In this document: positions 44,078 through 52,762 of the stretch, one piece after another
Position numbering within the stretch: the stretch's first letter is position 1
Layout: each line of letters starts with the position of its first letter
Assembly (NCBI RefSeq): GCF_003202205.1
Contig: NZ_PDOG01000006.1
Location: 125,437 to 189,436 of the forward strand
DNA: 64,000 nucleotides
From: Halomonas sp. LBP4
Lineage (GTDB): Bacteria > Pseudomonadota > Gammaproteobacteria > Pseudomonadales > Halomonadaceae
Direction of reading: 5' to 3'
Notes under the pieces: model-generated
What the model saw: only the letters and a program-made list of their open reading frames with translations
Databases searched by the model: none
Told to the model about the DNA's origin: nothing
Translations under genes and position numbers: made by a program

Positions 44078-45496
44078 TTATCTCCTCCAGGTCGGGGCGG
44101 CGTCTTGCTCGAAGGGGGTGTGGGCGGCCGAGAGCGGGCGCATGGGCCGCTCGACCTCGCCTTCCACGGCAGCGTGTTCGTCCTCGGGCAGCATGCCCTG
44201 GCGCACCACCCGGGTGAGGTAGTAGACCCCGGCCCAGAACACCACGGCATAGACCGCCACGTAGCCCACCAGGGTGAACAGCGCCATGCCGCCGGTCAGC
44301 GACGGCGTCAGGCCCTCGGCATGGGTCATCATGCCGTAGACCAGCCAGGGGGCCCGGCCCGTCTCGGTGACGAACCAGCCGGCGAGCACGGCCAGGAAGG
44401 GCGTCACCGTCATCACCCGCATCAGCTGGAGGTACCCGCGATGCGCATAGAGCCGGCCCCTGACCCTCAGCCAGAGCCCGGCGACAGCCACGGCGATCAT
44501 CAAAAAGCCCATCGCCACCATGATCCGGAACGACCAGAACACGATCCACACCGGCGGCTGTTCCTCCGGGGGCAGCTCAGTGATCCCCGGCAACTCGCCG
44601 TCCAGGTGATGGGTCAGGATCAGGCTGGCCAGCCCCGGGATGCCGAGCTCGAAGCGATTTTCCTGGGCGTCCTGATCCGGCAGGGCAAACAACAGCAGGG
44701 GGGCGCCCTGCTGTGTATCCCAGTTGCCCTCCATGGCGGCCACCTTGGTGGGCTGGTGCTCCAGGGTATTGAGGCCATGGAAATCGCCCACCACCGCCTG
44801 GGCCGGCGCCAGCACCAGCAGCAGCCACAGACACATGGAGAAGGCCTTGCGATTGGCCTCGACGTCGCGGCCGAGCAGCAGGTACCAGGCGCTGACGCCG
44901 GCCACCACGAAGCCCCCGGTGAGGAACGACGCCATCACCATGTGCGTGAAACGGTACCTGAAGGAGGGGTTGAAGATCGCCGTGCTCCAGTCGGTGATCC
45001 GGAAACGGCCGTCGATCAGCTCCGCACCGGCCGGCGTCTGCATCCAGCTGTTCGCGGAGAGAATCCAGAACGACGAGATGAAGGTCCCGATGGCCACCAT
45101 GATCGAGGCGAAGAGGTGCACGCCCTGGGGCACCTTGCCACGGCCGAAGAGCAGCACGCCGAGGAAGGCGGCCTCGAGGAAGAAGGCGGTGACCACCTCG
45201 TAGCTGAGCATCGGCCCCAGGAAGTTGGAGGCCGCCAGCGAGAAGTTGCTCCAGTTGGTGCCGAACTGGAAGGACATGACGATGCCCGAGACCACCCCCA
45301 TGCCGAACACCACGGCGAAGACCCGGGTCCAGAACATCGCCAGGCGATCCCAGGCCAGGTTGCCGGTCTTGTAGAAGAGGCCGTTGAGCACGGCGATATA
45401 GGACGCCAGGCCGATGGTGAACACCGGAAAGATGGCGTGGAAGGAGACCACGAAGGCGAATTGCAATCGCGACAACAACAGGGGATCCAGTTCCAT
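44078..45496 (-). CDS. cydA: Cytochrome bd oxidase subunit I, CIO-like
   Basis: This is a 472-residue quinol oxidase subunit with nine helices. The high-spin heme ligand His is in SFHAIFPVFTIG (about 18-30), another His in RFTHMVMASFLTGGF, and the quinol-loop residues are in KVAAMEGNWDTQ. The quinol loop is short and the overall length is that of cyanide-insensitive (CioA) enzymes. The usual GRQPW motif after the Q loop reads GRAPW, an unusual change. It is first in the operon cydABDC and works as a high-affinity quinol oxidase in the inner membrane. Confidence 0.94.
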   Translation of the reverse strand: MELDPLLLSRLQFAFVVSFHAIFPVFTIGLASYIAVLNGLFYKTGNLAWDRLAMFWTRVFAVVFGMGVVSGIVMSFQFGTNWSNFSLAASNFLGPMLSYEVVTAFFLEAAFLGVLLFGRGKVPQGVHLFASIMVAIGTFISSFWILSANSWMQTPAGAELIDGRFRITDWSTAIFNPSFRYRFTHMVMASFLTGGFVVAGVSAWYLLLGRDVEANRKAFSMCLWLLLVLAPAQAVVGDFHGLNTLEHQPTKVAAMEGNWDTQQGAPLLLFALPDQDAQENRFELGIPGLASLILTHHLDGELPGITELPPEEQPPVWIVFWSFRIMVAMGFLMIAVAVAGLWLRVRGRLYAHRGYLQLMRVMTVTPFLAVLAGWFVTETGRAPWLVYGMMTHAEGLTPSLTGGMALFTLVGYVAVYAVVFWAGVYYLTRVVRQGMLPEDEHAAVEGEVERPMRPLSAAHTPFEQDAAPTWRR

Positions 45497-45606
45497 GGCG
45501 CATGCCTCGTCACTGCGATGGGTTCAAAGGGTCGCAAGGGATGCGGCGGCACTCTCCGGTGCCGTTGTGCCTCCGGCCTGGTGCTGGCCCAGCCCCGCCG
45601 TGACGC

Positions 45607-45634
45607 ATTCCACCTCGACAGCTCGTCCCGTCAA
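45607..45634 (-). promoter_or_regulatory. Candidate cydABDC promoter
   Basis: On the minus strand TTGACG (45629-45634) is followed after 16 bases by TGGAAT (45607-45612), leaving a leader of about 105 bases before cydA. No FNR- or ArcA-like site is obvious. Nothing else recognisable is seen in 45497-45780. Confidence 0.4.
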
Positions 45635-45780
45635 GCCTAGTTCAGGGACGGGGAGACCATGACGCATCCCGCCGATGATCCGCCTGATGGAACTTTTGGC
45701 AGTTTGCGACGTCGCCCCGGGGTCATGATGCCGAACGAGGCGTCCCTTGCCGCTGTGTCGCTTTGTCGCAGCCCCGTCGG

Positions 45781-46764
45781 TCAGACATTGCCGCCCTGCA
45801 GCACCAGGTGCACCAGCCAGCTGGTATAGGCAACGAACATCGTCAGCAGCACGGCGCCCTCGAGGCGGTTGATGCGCCCCTGACGCCCCCGCCAGCCCAG
45901 GGCGAACACCGCCATCATCGCGGTCATGGTGGTCATCAGGCTCCAGTCGCGCAACAGCACCTCGGTGCCCACCTCGATCGGGGTGATCACCGCCGCCAGG
46001 CCCACCACGCCCAGGGTATTGAAGAGGTTCGACCCCACCACGTTGCCCAGCACCAGGTCGTGCTCGCGCCGGCGCAAGGCACTGATCGACGAGGCCAGCT
46101 CGGGCAGCGAGGTGCCCACCGCCACCACGGTCAGGCCGATGATCAGGTCGCTGACGCCGAACCCCTGGGCGATGGCCACCGCCCCCCACACCAGGATCCG
46201 CGAGCTGACCACCAGCAGCACCAGGCCGATGCCGGTCCAGGCGATCCCGGCGCCCAGCGACATGGGGTGCACCGCCAGGCTCTCCTCCGTCTCCGCCGCC
46301 AAGGGATCGGCCCGGTCACGCCGGGCCTGAACGATGCTGGCGCCGATGAAGCCGGCCAGCAGGACCAGCAGCAGCCCCCCCTCCCAGCGACCGATCACCC
46401 CGCCCCACATCAGCAGCGCCGAGAGCAGGGTCACCCCCCCCAGCACCGGCAACTCGCGGCGAATCACCCCCGAGTGCACCGCCAACGGCGAGATCAGCGC
46501 CACCAGCCCCAGGATCAGGCCGATGTTGGCGATGTTGGAGCCGTAGGCATTGCCCAGCGCCAGGCCGGGATTGCCCTGCCCCGCCGCCAGCGCCGAGACC
46601 ATCAATTCGGGCGCCGAAGTACCGAAGCCGATCACCAGCATGCCGATCAGCAGCGGCGAGAGCCCCAGTCGTCGGGAGGTCGCCGCCGCCCCGTCCACGA
46701 AGCGTTCGGCGCTCCACACCAGCAGGACCAGGCCCGCCACCAAGGCAATTGCAGGAAGCATCAT
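45781..46764 (-). CDS. yrbG: Calcium/sodium antiporter (CaCA family)
   Basis: This is a 327-residue protein with ten helices in two inverted repeats, each with the ion-binding alpha motif: VIGFGTSAPELMVS (about 44-57) and VVAVGTSLPELASS (about 212-225). Asn-rich GNAYGSNIANIG and GNVVGSNLFNTLG complete each site. This is the usual architecture and length of YrbG-type cation exchangers in the inner membrane. It is divergent from pqiA; the 115-base gap contains no defensible promoter pair. Confidence 0.92.
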   Translation of the reverse strand: MMLPAIALVAGLVLLVWSAERFVDGAAATSRRLGLSPLLIGMLVIGFGTSAPELMVSALAAGQGNPGLALGNAYGSNIANIGLILGLVALISPLAVHSGVIRRELPVLGGVTLLSALLMWGGVIGRWEGGLLLVLLAGFIGASIVQARRDRADPLAAETEESLAVHPMSLGAGIAWTGIGLVLLVVSSRILVWGAVAIAQGFGVSDLIIGLTVVAVGTSLPELASSISALRRREHDLVLGNVVGSNLFNTLGVVGLAAVITPIEVGTEVLLRDWSLMTTMTAMMAVFALGWRGRQGRINRLEGAVLLTMFVAYTSWLVHLVLQGGNV

Positions 46765-46891
46765 GAGAGTATCTCGGGAACATTCAGGGGTGCATGTTTG
46801 ACTATGGTGTCGTCCGGGTCAACGTGTCACACTTTCTTACGAGGGTCCGGCCGCCCCCGGATCGACCATTTCAGGGAGAGTGACTGCCGCG

Positions 46892-48256
46892 GTGCCCAAG
46901 CGCTATATTCGAGTCCCGGCCCTGCCTCGGGGCGACCCCCTGGTGGATCGCTCCCCGCCGGAGGTGCGCACCTCGCGTCGACGCCTGCGCGCCTGTCACG
47001 AGTGCGACTGGCTGGTGGCCCTGCCGCCGCTGCGCCCCGGCGAGAAGGCCGACTGCCCGCGCTGTGGCCACACCCTGGTCACGCGCCACTTCCGTCCGGC
47101 GCAGCGCAGCATGGCACTGGCGCTCTCGGCCCTGCTGGCCCTGGCCATGGCGGTCACCTTGCCCTTCGTCAGCTTCAGCATCGGCGGCATCGGCAACCGC
47201 ATCGAGCTGTCCCAGACCGCCACCACCCTGGTCGGCTTCCATCAGCCCATCGTCGCCATCGCGGTGATCCTCACCATCATCGTGTTGCCGGCGGTCTACC
47301 TGCTGGGCGTGATATGGCTGCAGCTCGGGCTGCTGAGGAACGACCCGCTGCCGGCCAGTCGCAGCATCGCCAGGTCGCTGGCCCACCTGCACCCCTGGAT
47401 GATGGCCGATGTGTTCATCATCGGGGCCCTGGTGAGCCTGATCAAGATCGCCGGCATGGCACAGATCGAACTCGGCATGGCGTTCTGGGCCTTCTGCGCC
47501 TTCGCCCTGCTGCTGCTGCTCACCACCCAGTCCATCGACTCGGACTGGATGTGGTTCTCGCTCGCCGGGGAACCCCGGGCACCGGCAGGCGCGCGCACCG
47601 GCGAAACCGCCGCTGCCCAGGGGCTCGCCGGCTGTGCCACCTGCGGGCTGGTCAACCGTCTGGAGCCTGGTCGCCACAGCCACTGCCGGCGCTGTGGCGA
47701 ACGGCTGCATGCCCGCCTGCCGCACAGCCTGCAGCGCACCTGGGCCCTGCTGATTGCGGCCGCGGTGATGTACATTCCCGCCAATGTCTACCCGATCATG
47801 ACCACCACCAGCCTGGGCCACAGCTCCCCCTCCACGATCATCGGCGGCGTGGTCGAGCTGATCCAGATGGGGTCCTGGCCGGTGGCCGTGGTGATCTTCG
47901 TCGCCAGCGTGATCGTCCCGGTCGGCAAGGTGGTCGCCCTGGGCTGGCTCTGCCTGGTCGTGAAGCGCAGCCACGAGCTCAATGCCGCCACCCGCACGCG
48001 GCTCTACCGGATCACCGAGTTCATCGGCCGCTGGTCGATGGTGGACGTCTTCGTGGTGGCCATCCTGGTGGCGCTGATCCGGGCCGGCTCGCTGATGTCG
48101 ATCACCCCCGGGCCCGCCGCCCTGGCCTTCGGCGCCGTGGTGGTGATCACCATGCTCTCCGCCATGACCTTCGATCCCCGGCTGATCTGGGACACGCCCC
48201 TGCCACGCGAGTCCCGGCCGGCCCCCGGCAGTAGTCGACAAGGAACCCCCGGATGA
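46892..48256 (+). CDS. pqiA: Paraquat-inducible protein A (PqiA)
   Basis: This is a 454-residue inner-membrane protein with two tandem PqiA domains, each with a cytosolic zinc ribbon and four helices. The first ribbon is CHECDW...CPRCG (about 35-57) and the second is CATCG...CRRCGE (about 248-270). It anchors the PqiABC lipid-transport bridge between inner and outer membranes. GTG 46892 was chosen because AGGGAGAG lies 11 bases upstream; GTG 46880 would place that site on the start codon itself. It overlaps pqiB by four bases. Confidence 0.9.
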   Translation: MPKRYIRVPALPRGDPLVDRSPPEVRTSRRRLRACHECDWLVALPPLRPGEKADCPRCGHTLVTRHFRPAQRSMALALSALLALAMAVTLPFVSFSIGGIGNRIELSQTATTLVGFHQPIVAIAVILTIIVLPAVYLLGVIWLQLGLLRNDPLPASRSIARSLAHLHPWMMADVFIIGALVSLIKIAGMAQIELGMAFWAFCAFALLLLLTTQSIDSDWMWFSLAGEPRAPAGARTGETAAAQGLAGCATCGLVNRLEPGRHSHCRRCGERLHARLPHSLQRTWALLIAAAVMYIPANVYPIMTTTSLGHSSPSTIIGGVVELIQMGSWPVAVVIFVASVIVPVGKVVALGWLCLVVKRSHELNAATRTRLYRITEFIGRWSMVDVFVVAILVALIRAGSLMSITPGPAALAFGAVVVITMLSAMTFDPRLIWDTPLPRESRPAPGSSRQGTPG

Positions 48257-49941
48257 GCGATTCCCCGCGCCCCGACGACGCCCCCGAACGGGACATGCAG
48301 CGCGCCAGGGCCACGCCCCAGGCACGTCTCTCGCCGATCTGGATCGTGCCGATCGTGGCGATCCTGATCGGGGCCTGGCTGGTCTACGACAACTACCGCA
48401 GCCGCGGCCCGCAGATCACCCTGGTGATGAGCAACGCCGAGGGCATCGAGGCCGGCAGCACCCTGATCAAGACCCGCAACGTGGAGGTCGGCCGGGTCGA
48501 GCGCGTGGGCCTCTCCGAGGACCTCTCCACCGCGGTGATCACCGCCCGCATGAGCCCCGACACCGAGGACATGCTGGTCGAGGACAGCCGCTTCTGGGTG
48601 GTCAAGCCGCGCATCGGCCGCGAAGGCATCAGCGGCCTGGGCACGGTGCTCTCCGGGGCCTTCATCCAGCTCGAGCCGGGCACCAGCACACGCAACATCC
48701 GGGAGTTCGAGGTCAGCGACCAGCCACCGGTGGCCCCCGCCGGGGCCGACGGCCTGCGCATCAACCTGGTCAGCCGCCTGGGCCATTCGCTGCGGGTCGG
48801 CGATCCGGTGACCTACCAGGGCTATACCGTGGGGCGGATCGAGGACGCCCAGTTCGACCCCCAGACCCGTCGCATGCAGCACCGGCTGTTCATCGAGGCG
48901 CCCTACGACACCCTGGTCACCGACGCTACGCGTTTCTGGTCGGCCAGCGGCATCGACCTGCGCCTCGACACCGAGGGCTTCCGGGTCAACGTCGAGTCGC
49001 TGGAGGCGCTGCTCGGCGGCGGCGTCGCCTTCGGGGTCCCCGAGGAGCTGCCGGTGGGCAGGCCGGTCCAGCCCGACGCCACCTTCAACCTCTATGCCGA
49101 TGAGGATGCCGCCCGCCAGGGGACCTTCAACCGCTACCTCGAGTACGTGCTGCTGGTCGACGACACGGTGCGCGGGCTCTCCCGCGGTGCGCCGGTGGAG
49201 TTCCGCGGCGTGCGTATCGGTACCGTGGCGGCGGTGCCCTGGAACTTTTCCGCGCCCCAGCCCGACTCCCGCTCGCGCTCGCGCTTCGCCATCCCGGTGC
49301 TGATCCGCATCGAACCCCAGCGGCTCGGCATCACCGGCGAGGAACTCGACCTCGACGAGTGGCGCGAGCGCTTCGACCGCCTGTTCGACTTCGGCCTGCG
49401 CGCCTCGCTGAAGAGCGGCAGCCTGCTCACCGGCGCGATGTTCGTCGACCTCAACTTCCATCGCGACCTGGCCGACGAGTTCGAGCCCGAGACCTTCGCC
49501 GAGCGCAGCGTCTTCCCCACCACCTCCGGTGGTTTCGCCCGGATCGAGGCCCAGGTCACCGACCTGCTCGACAAGCTCAACGCGCTCGACATCGAGCCGC
49601 TGCTGGCCGGCCTGGACCGCAACCTCGCCGCCTCCGAGGCGATGCTCGGCGAGGTGCGCGAGCTCACCGCCTCGCTGCAGGGGGTACTCGACGACCCGGA
49701 CACCCGCGGGATACCGGGCAACCTCAACGCCACCCTGGAGGAGCTGCGCCAGACCCTGCAGGGGCTGTCGCCGGAGTCCGCCGCCTACCAGGAGCTGACC
49801 GGCGCCGTGGAGCGCCTGGATCGGCTGATGCGCGACCTGCAGCCGGTGGCGCGCACCCTGAGCGAGAACCCCCGTGCGCTGCTGTTCGACAGCCTGGACA
49901 CGGAAGACCCGCAGCCGCGAGCCCCGAGACGAGATCCCTGA
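48253..49941 (+). CDS. pqiB: PqiB, MCE-domain lipid transport protein
   Basis: This is a 562-residue protein with an N-terminal membrane anchor (PIWIVPIVAILIGAWLVYD, about 26-44). Three MCE/MlaD domains follow (about 50-150, 165-270 and 295-425, for example RSRGPQITLVMSNAEGIEAG). The helical tail (460-545) can build the needle of the hexameric tunnel. It carries lipids through the periplasm. Coupled to pqiA (ATGA overlap) and followed by pqiC after 12 bases. Confidence 0.93.
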   Translation: MSDSPRPDDAPERDMQRARATPQARLSPIWIVPIVAILIGAWLVYDNYRSRGPQITLVMSNAEGIEAGSTLIKTRNVEVGRVERVGLSEDLSTAVITARMSPDTEDMLVEDSRFWVVKPRIGREGISGLGTVLSGAFIQLEPGTSTRNIREFEVSDQPPVAPAGADGLRINLVSRLGHSLRVGDPVTYQGYTVGRIEDAQFDPQTRRMQHRLFIEAPYDTLVTDATRFWSASGIDLRLDTEGFRVNVESLEALLGGGVAFGVPEELPVGRPVQPDATFNLYADEDAARQGTFNRYLEYVLLVDDTVRGLSRGAPVEFRGVRIGTVAAVPWNFSAPQPDSRSRSRFAIPVLIRIEPQRLGITGEELDLDEWRERFDRLFDFGLRASLKSGSLLTGAMFVDLNFHRDLADEFEPETFAERSVFPTTSGGFARIEAQVTDLLDKLNALDIEPLLAGLDRNLAASEAMLGEVRELTASLQGVLDDPDTRGIPGNLNATLEELRQTLQGLSPESAAYQELTGAVERLDRLMRDLQPVARTLSENPRALLFDSLDTEDPQPRAPRRDP

Positions 49942-49953
49942 GGAAGGATGCCC

Positions 49954-50556
49954 ATGAGACCCGGACCCAAGACCACCGGAGCCTGGTTGATCGCCGCCGT
50001 CGCGCTCCTCTCGCTCGGTGGTTGTGCCAGCGCCAGCTCGCCCTCGACCCGCTACACCCTCCCCGAGGGCAGCGTGGCCACGGCCCCGGTCGATGCCACG
50101 GCCGAGCATCTGCTGCTGGTGCGACCGCCACGACTCGCCCACTACCTGGACGTGGAGGGCATCGTGCTGCAGCTCGACGACATCACCCTCAACCAGGCCC
50201 GGGAGCACCTGTGGGCCGAGGCCCTGGGCCGCCAGCTCGAGCGCGGGCTGCGGGCCCGGCTGGCCGCACGCCTGCCGGGCACCCGGGTGCTGCGCGACGA
50301 TGGCAGCGACCGCGGGGTTGACGCGATCCGCCTGCGCCTCGAGGTCGACCGCTTCCAGGGCCGCCATGACGGCCTGGCGGTGGCCGGCGGCCAGTGGCAG
50401 CTGCGCGACGCCGACGGCCGCCTGCTCGCCATGGACGGCTTCCACGCCGAAACCGAGCTCGACGCCGACGGCTACCCGGCCCTGGTCCGCGCCCTCGGCC
50501 GCAGCTGGGACGAGGTCGCCGACCAGATTGCCGCCGCGGTACGCCGTCAGCACTGA
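49954..50556 (+). CDS. pqiC: PqiC, outer-membrane lipoprotein of the Pqi system
   Basis: This is a 200-residue protein with a lipoprotein signal (MRPGPKTTGAWLIAAVALLS, lipobox LGGC at about 24) and an ABC-transport auxiliary lipoprotein domain (SPSTRYTLPEGS and HYLDVEGIVLQLDDITLNQ). It docks the PqiB tunnel to the outer membrane. ATG 49954 was preferred to 49948 because GAGGAAGG then lies six bases upstream. Confidence 0.88.
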   Translation: MRPGPKTTGAWLIAAVALLSLGGCASASSPSTRYTLPEGSVATAPVDATAEHLLLVRPPRLAHYLDVEGIVLQLDDITLNQAREHLWAEALGRQLERGLRARLAARLPGTRVLRDDGSDRGVDAIRLRLEVDRFQGRHDGLAVAGGQWQLRDADGRLLAMDGFHAETELDADGYPALVRALGRSWDEVADQIAAAVRRQH

Positions 50557-50621
50557 CCTCCCGGCGCCATGCACTATGCTGGGAAGACACCTGCGACCCA
50601 ACCGCCCACAGGGATGTCACC

Positions 50622-51104
50622 ATGCACGAGACCGTTCGGGAGCCATCCTCTCGCCACACCGTCGCCCTCGAGCTCCAGGCCCTGGCGCGGCAGGCCCGCG
50701 AGGCGCTGCTGACCGTGCTTGCCACCGAGAACCCGCCCACGGCGCTCGCCGAGCTCGACCGCGCCGTCGCGGCGCTGGCGCGCATCGACGATCTCGCCAG
50801 CCAGCACGACTTCGTCGACCTGCCGATGCTCGACGATGTCCGGGGCAGCGTCGACCGCCTGGCCTGTGAGCTCTATCACCAGGGGGCCTGCGACGGCCTG
50901 GACGAGAAGGCGCGCACCGCCTTCATCGACCGCCACGCCCGGGGGCTCACCGCCCTGGAGGGCATCGGCACGGCCACCGCCCGCCGGCTGTTCGTCCACG
51001 GCATCAGCAACCTCGAGCAGCTGCGCGCCCTGGACCCCGCGGCGCTCGACGAGGTCGAGGGCCTGGGTAGCGCCATCCTGGCGCGCATCAAGGCCAACCT
51101 TTGA
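50622..51104 (+). CDS. Helix-hairpin-helix protein, function unknown
   Basis: This is a 160-residue cytosolic protein. The N-terminal 95 residues are helical without a recognised family. The C-terminal part has two helix-hairpin-helix motifs (GLTALEGIGTATARRLFVHG and LDEVEGLGSAILARIKANL) of the kind that bind DNA non-specifically or act as protein contacts. AGGGATG precedes the ATG. It lies 65 bases after pqiC on the same strand and before the helicase gene, with no terminator recognised. Confidence 0.75.
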   Translation: MHETVREPSSRHTVALELQALARQAREALLTVLATENPPTALAELDRAVAALARIDDLASQHDFVDLPMLDDVRGSVDRLACELYHQGACDGLDEKARTAFIDRHARGLTALEGIGTATARRLFVHGISNLEQLRALDPAALDEVEGLGSAILARIKANL

Positions 51105-51154
51105 GTAACCGGAGAAGCGCACGGCAGACGAAAGCTGCATTCCGCCCAGGGCTC

Positions 51155-51163
51155 TGGCATAAT
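51155..51163 (+). promoter_or_regulatory. Extended -10 promoter of the DEAD-box helicase gene
   Basis: TG-G-CATAAT (TG at 51155-51156, CATAAT at 51158-51163) is an extended -10 with 5 of 6 matches to TATAAT; no good -35 is seen. It would give a leader of roughly 115 bases that contains the nested hairpin. Confidence 0.5.
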
Positions 51164-51214
51164 GCGTCCACGCGGCGATCGCTGGTCCCTCCTGCCGCGC
51201 CAGATTCCTTTTAC

Positions 51215-51270
51215 ACGCCCCGGCCCGGGACTGGCCACGCCGCTTCGCGTGCGTGGCGCGACCGGGGCGT
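51215..51270 (+). promoter_or_regulatory. Nested hairpin leader (5' UTR) of rhlE
   Basis: Outer stem ACGCCCCGG (51215-51223) / CCGGGGCGT (51262-51270) encloses GCCACGC (51234-51240) / GCGTGGC (51251-51257), itself capped by CGC-TTC-GCG (51241-51249). All pairs are perfect within the stems. The structure ends 15 bases before the start codon. This is a plausible target for autoregulation or for cold-dependent control by the helicase; inference only. Confidence 0.6.
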
Positions 51271-51285
51271 CTCTGCGGAGACCGC

Positions 51286-52623
51286 ATGACATTTTCCGAA
51301 CTCGGCCTGCGTGCCGAACTGCTTCGCGCTGTCGAAGATCAGGGCTATACCGTTCCCACCCCGATCCAGCGCCAGGCGATTCCCGCCGTGCTGGCGGGTG
51401 GCGACCTGCTGGCCAGTGCCCAGACCGGCACCGGCAAGACCGCCGGCTTCACCCTGCCGCTGCTGCAGCGGCTGGCCGGCGGCGGGGCACGCCCCGGCGC
51501 CCGCCAGGTCCGCGCCCTGGTGCTGACCCCGACCCGCGAACTCGCCGCCCAGGTCGGCGAGAGCGTGGCCGACTACGGCCGCCACCTGAAGATGCGCTCC
51601 CACGTGATCTTCGGCGGCGTCGGCCAGCAACCCCAGGTCGATGCCATCCGCCCCGGCCTCGATGTCCTGATCGCCACCCCCGGCCGACTGCTCGACCTGC
51701 ACCAGCAGAAGCACGTGGATCTCTCGAAGGTCGAGATCCTGGTGCTCGACGAAGCCGACCGCATGCTCGACATGGGCTTCATCCACGACATCAAGAAGGT
51801 GCTGCGCGCGCTGCCCGCCAAGCGCCAGAACCTGCTGTTCTCGGCGACCTTCTCCGACGAGATCCAGCAACTCGCCGGCAAGCTGCTCGACAAGCCGGCG
51901 ATGATCGAGGTGGCGCGGCGCAACACCACCGCCGAACTCGTCGACCAGGCCATCTATCGCGTCGACCGCGAGAAGAAGCGCGACCTGCTCGCCCACCTGA
52001 TCACCGAGCACCGCTGGCACCAGGTGCTGGTCTTCACCCGCACCAAGCACGGTGCAAACCGCCTGGCCGAACAGCTGTCCAAGCAGGACATCCCGGCCAT
52101 GGCGATCCACGGCAACAAGAGCCAGTCGGCCCGCACCAAGGCGCTGGCGGCCTTCAAGACCGGCGACCTGCAGGTGCTGGTGGCCACCGATATCGCCGCC
52201 CGCGGCCTCGACATCAGCGAACTGCCCCATGTGGTCAACTTCGAGCTGCCCAATGTCGCCGAGGACTATGTCCATCGCATCGGCCGCACCGGCCGGGCCG
52301 GCAGCGAGGGCCAGGCGGTCTCGCTGGTCTGCGTCGACGAGCACGGGTTGCTCCGCGGTATCGAGCGGCTGATCAAGCGCGACCTGGTGAAGCGCATCGA
52401 GCCGGGCTTCGAGCCCGACCCCAACGCCAAGCCGGAGCCCATCGAGAACGGGCGTGGCGGTCGCGGCGGGCGCAACGGCCGCTCCACCGACCAGGCGCGT
52501 CGAGGCAACGGCGGCAATGCCGCACGCGGGGGTGGCCAGCGCAACGACGGCAACCGCAGCGGCGACGAGGCACACGCCCCGCGGCGGCGTCGCAGTCGCG
52601 GCCAGGGCTCCCGCCAGGCCTGA
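51286..52623 (+). CDS. rhlE: DEAD-box RNA helicase (RhlE type)
   Basis: This is a 445-residue helicase. Q motif TVPTPIQRQAIP (about 22-33), motif I AQTGTGKT (about 46-53), motif II LVLDEADRMLDMGF, motif III SATFSD and motif VI YVHRIGRTGRAG are all present. The tail from about residue 385 is a basic Gly/Arg/Asn-rich region (RGGRGGRNGR and on) typical of RhlE and able to bind RNA. ATG 51286 is preceded by GCGGAGA. It probably unwinds rRNA or mRNA structure during ribosome assembly or in the cold. Confidence 0.93.
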   Translation: MTFSELGLRAELLRAVEDQGYTVPTPIQRQAIPAVLAGGDLLASAQTGTGKTAGFTLPLLQRLAGGGARPGARQVRALVLTPTRELAAQVGESVADYGRHLKMRSHVIFGGVGQQPQVDAIRPGLDVLIATPGRLLDLHQQKHVDLSKVEILVLDEADRMLDMGFIHDIKKVLRALPAKRQNLLFSATFSDEIQQLAGKLLDKPAMIEVARRNTTAELVDQAIYRVDREKKRDLLAHLITEHRWHQVLVFTRTKHGANRLAEQLSKQDIPAMAIHGNKSQSARTKALAAFKTGDLQVLVATDIAARGLDISELPHVVNFELPNVAEDYVHRIGRTGRAGSEGQAVSLVCVDEHGLLRGIERLIKRDLVKRIEPGFEPDPNAKPEPIENGRGGRGGRNGRSTDQARRGNGGNAARGGGQRNDGNRSGDEAHAPRRRRSRGQGSRQA

Positions 52624-52698
52624 TCCGAGCACTGGCGAGCTGTATCGCAATATGCGAATTTAACCCACCATCATACCGGGAAAGCATCAGGAGTGACC

Positions 52699-52755
52699 AT
52701 GGATTCACGCCTTCACCGCCACGCCGGCGGCAAGGCCGGCCGCCGACAGGGGTGA
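52699..52755 (+). CDS. Possible 18-residue leader peptide
   Basis: CAGGAGTGACC directly before ATG 52699 is a good ribosome site. The frame gives a short basic peptide, MDSRLHRHAGGKAGRRQG, and stops eight bases before the next gene. It could be a leader that couples translation into that gene. It could equally be chance in GC-rich DNA; nothing like it is known to me. Confidence 0.3.
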   Translation: MDSRLHRHAGGKAGRRQG

Positions 52756-52762
52756 CGCGCCC

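Noticed and set aside
45659..45831. Plus-strand ORF of about 57 codons between cydA and yrbG, with GGGGAG before its ATG
   Set aside because: It runs into the 3' end of yrbG in antisense, has no recognisable family and no consistent composition; likely chance.
46880..46891. GTG 46880 as the pqiA start
   Set aside because: The only ribosome site (AGGGAGAG) would overlap the start codon; GTG 46892 has a workable distance.
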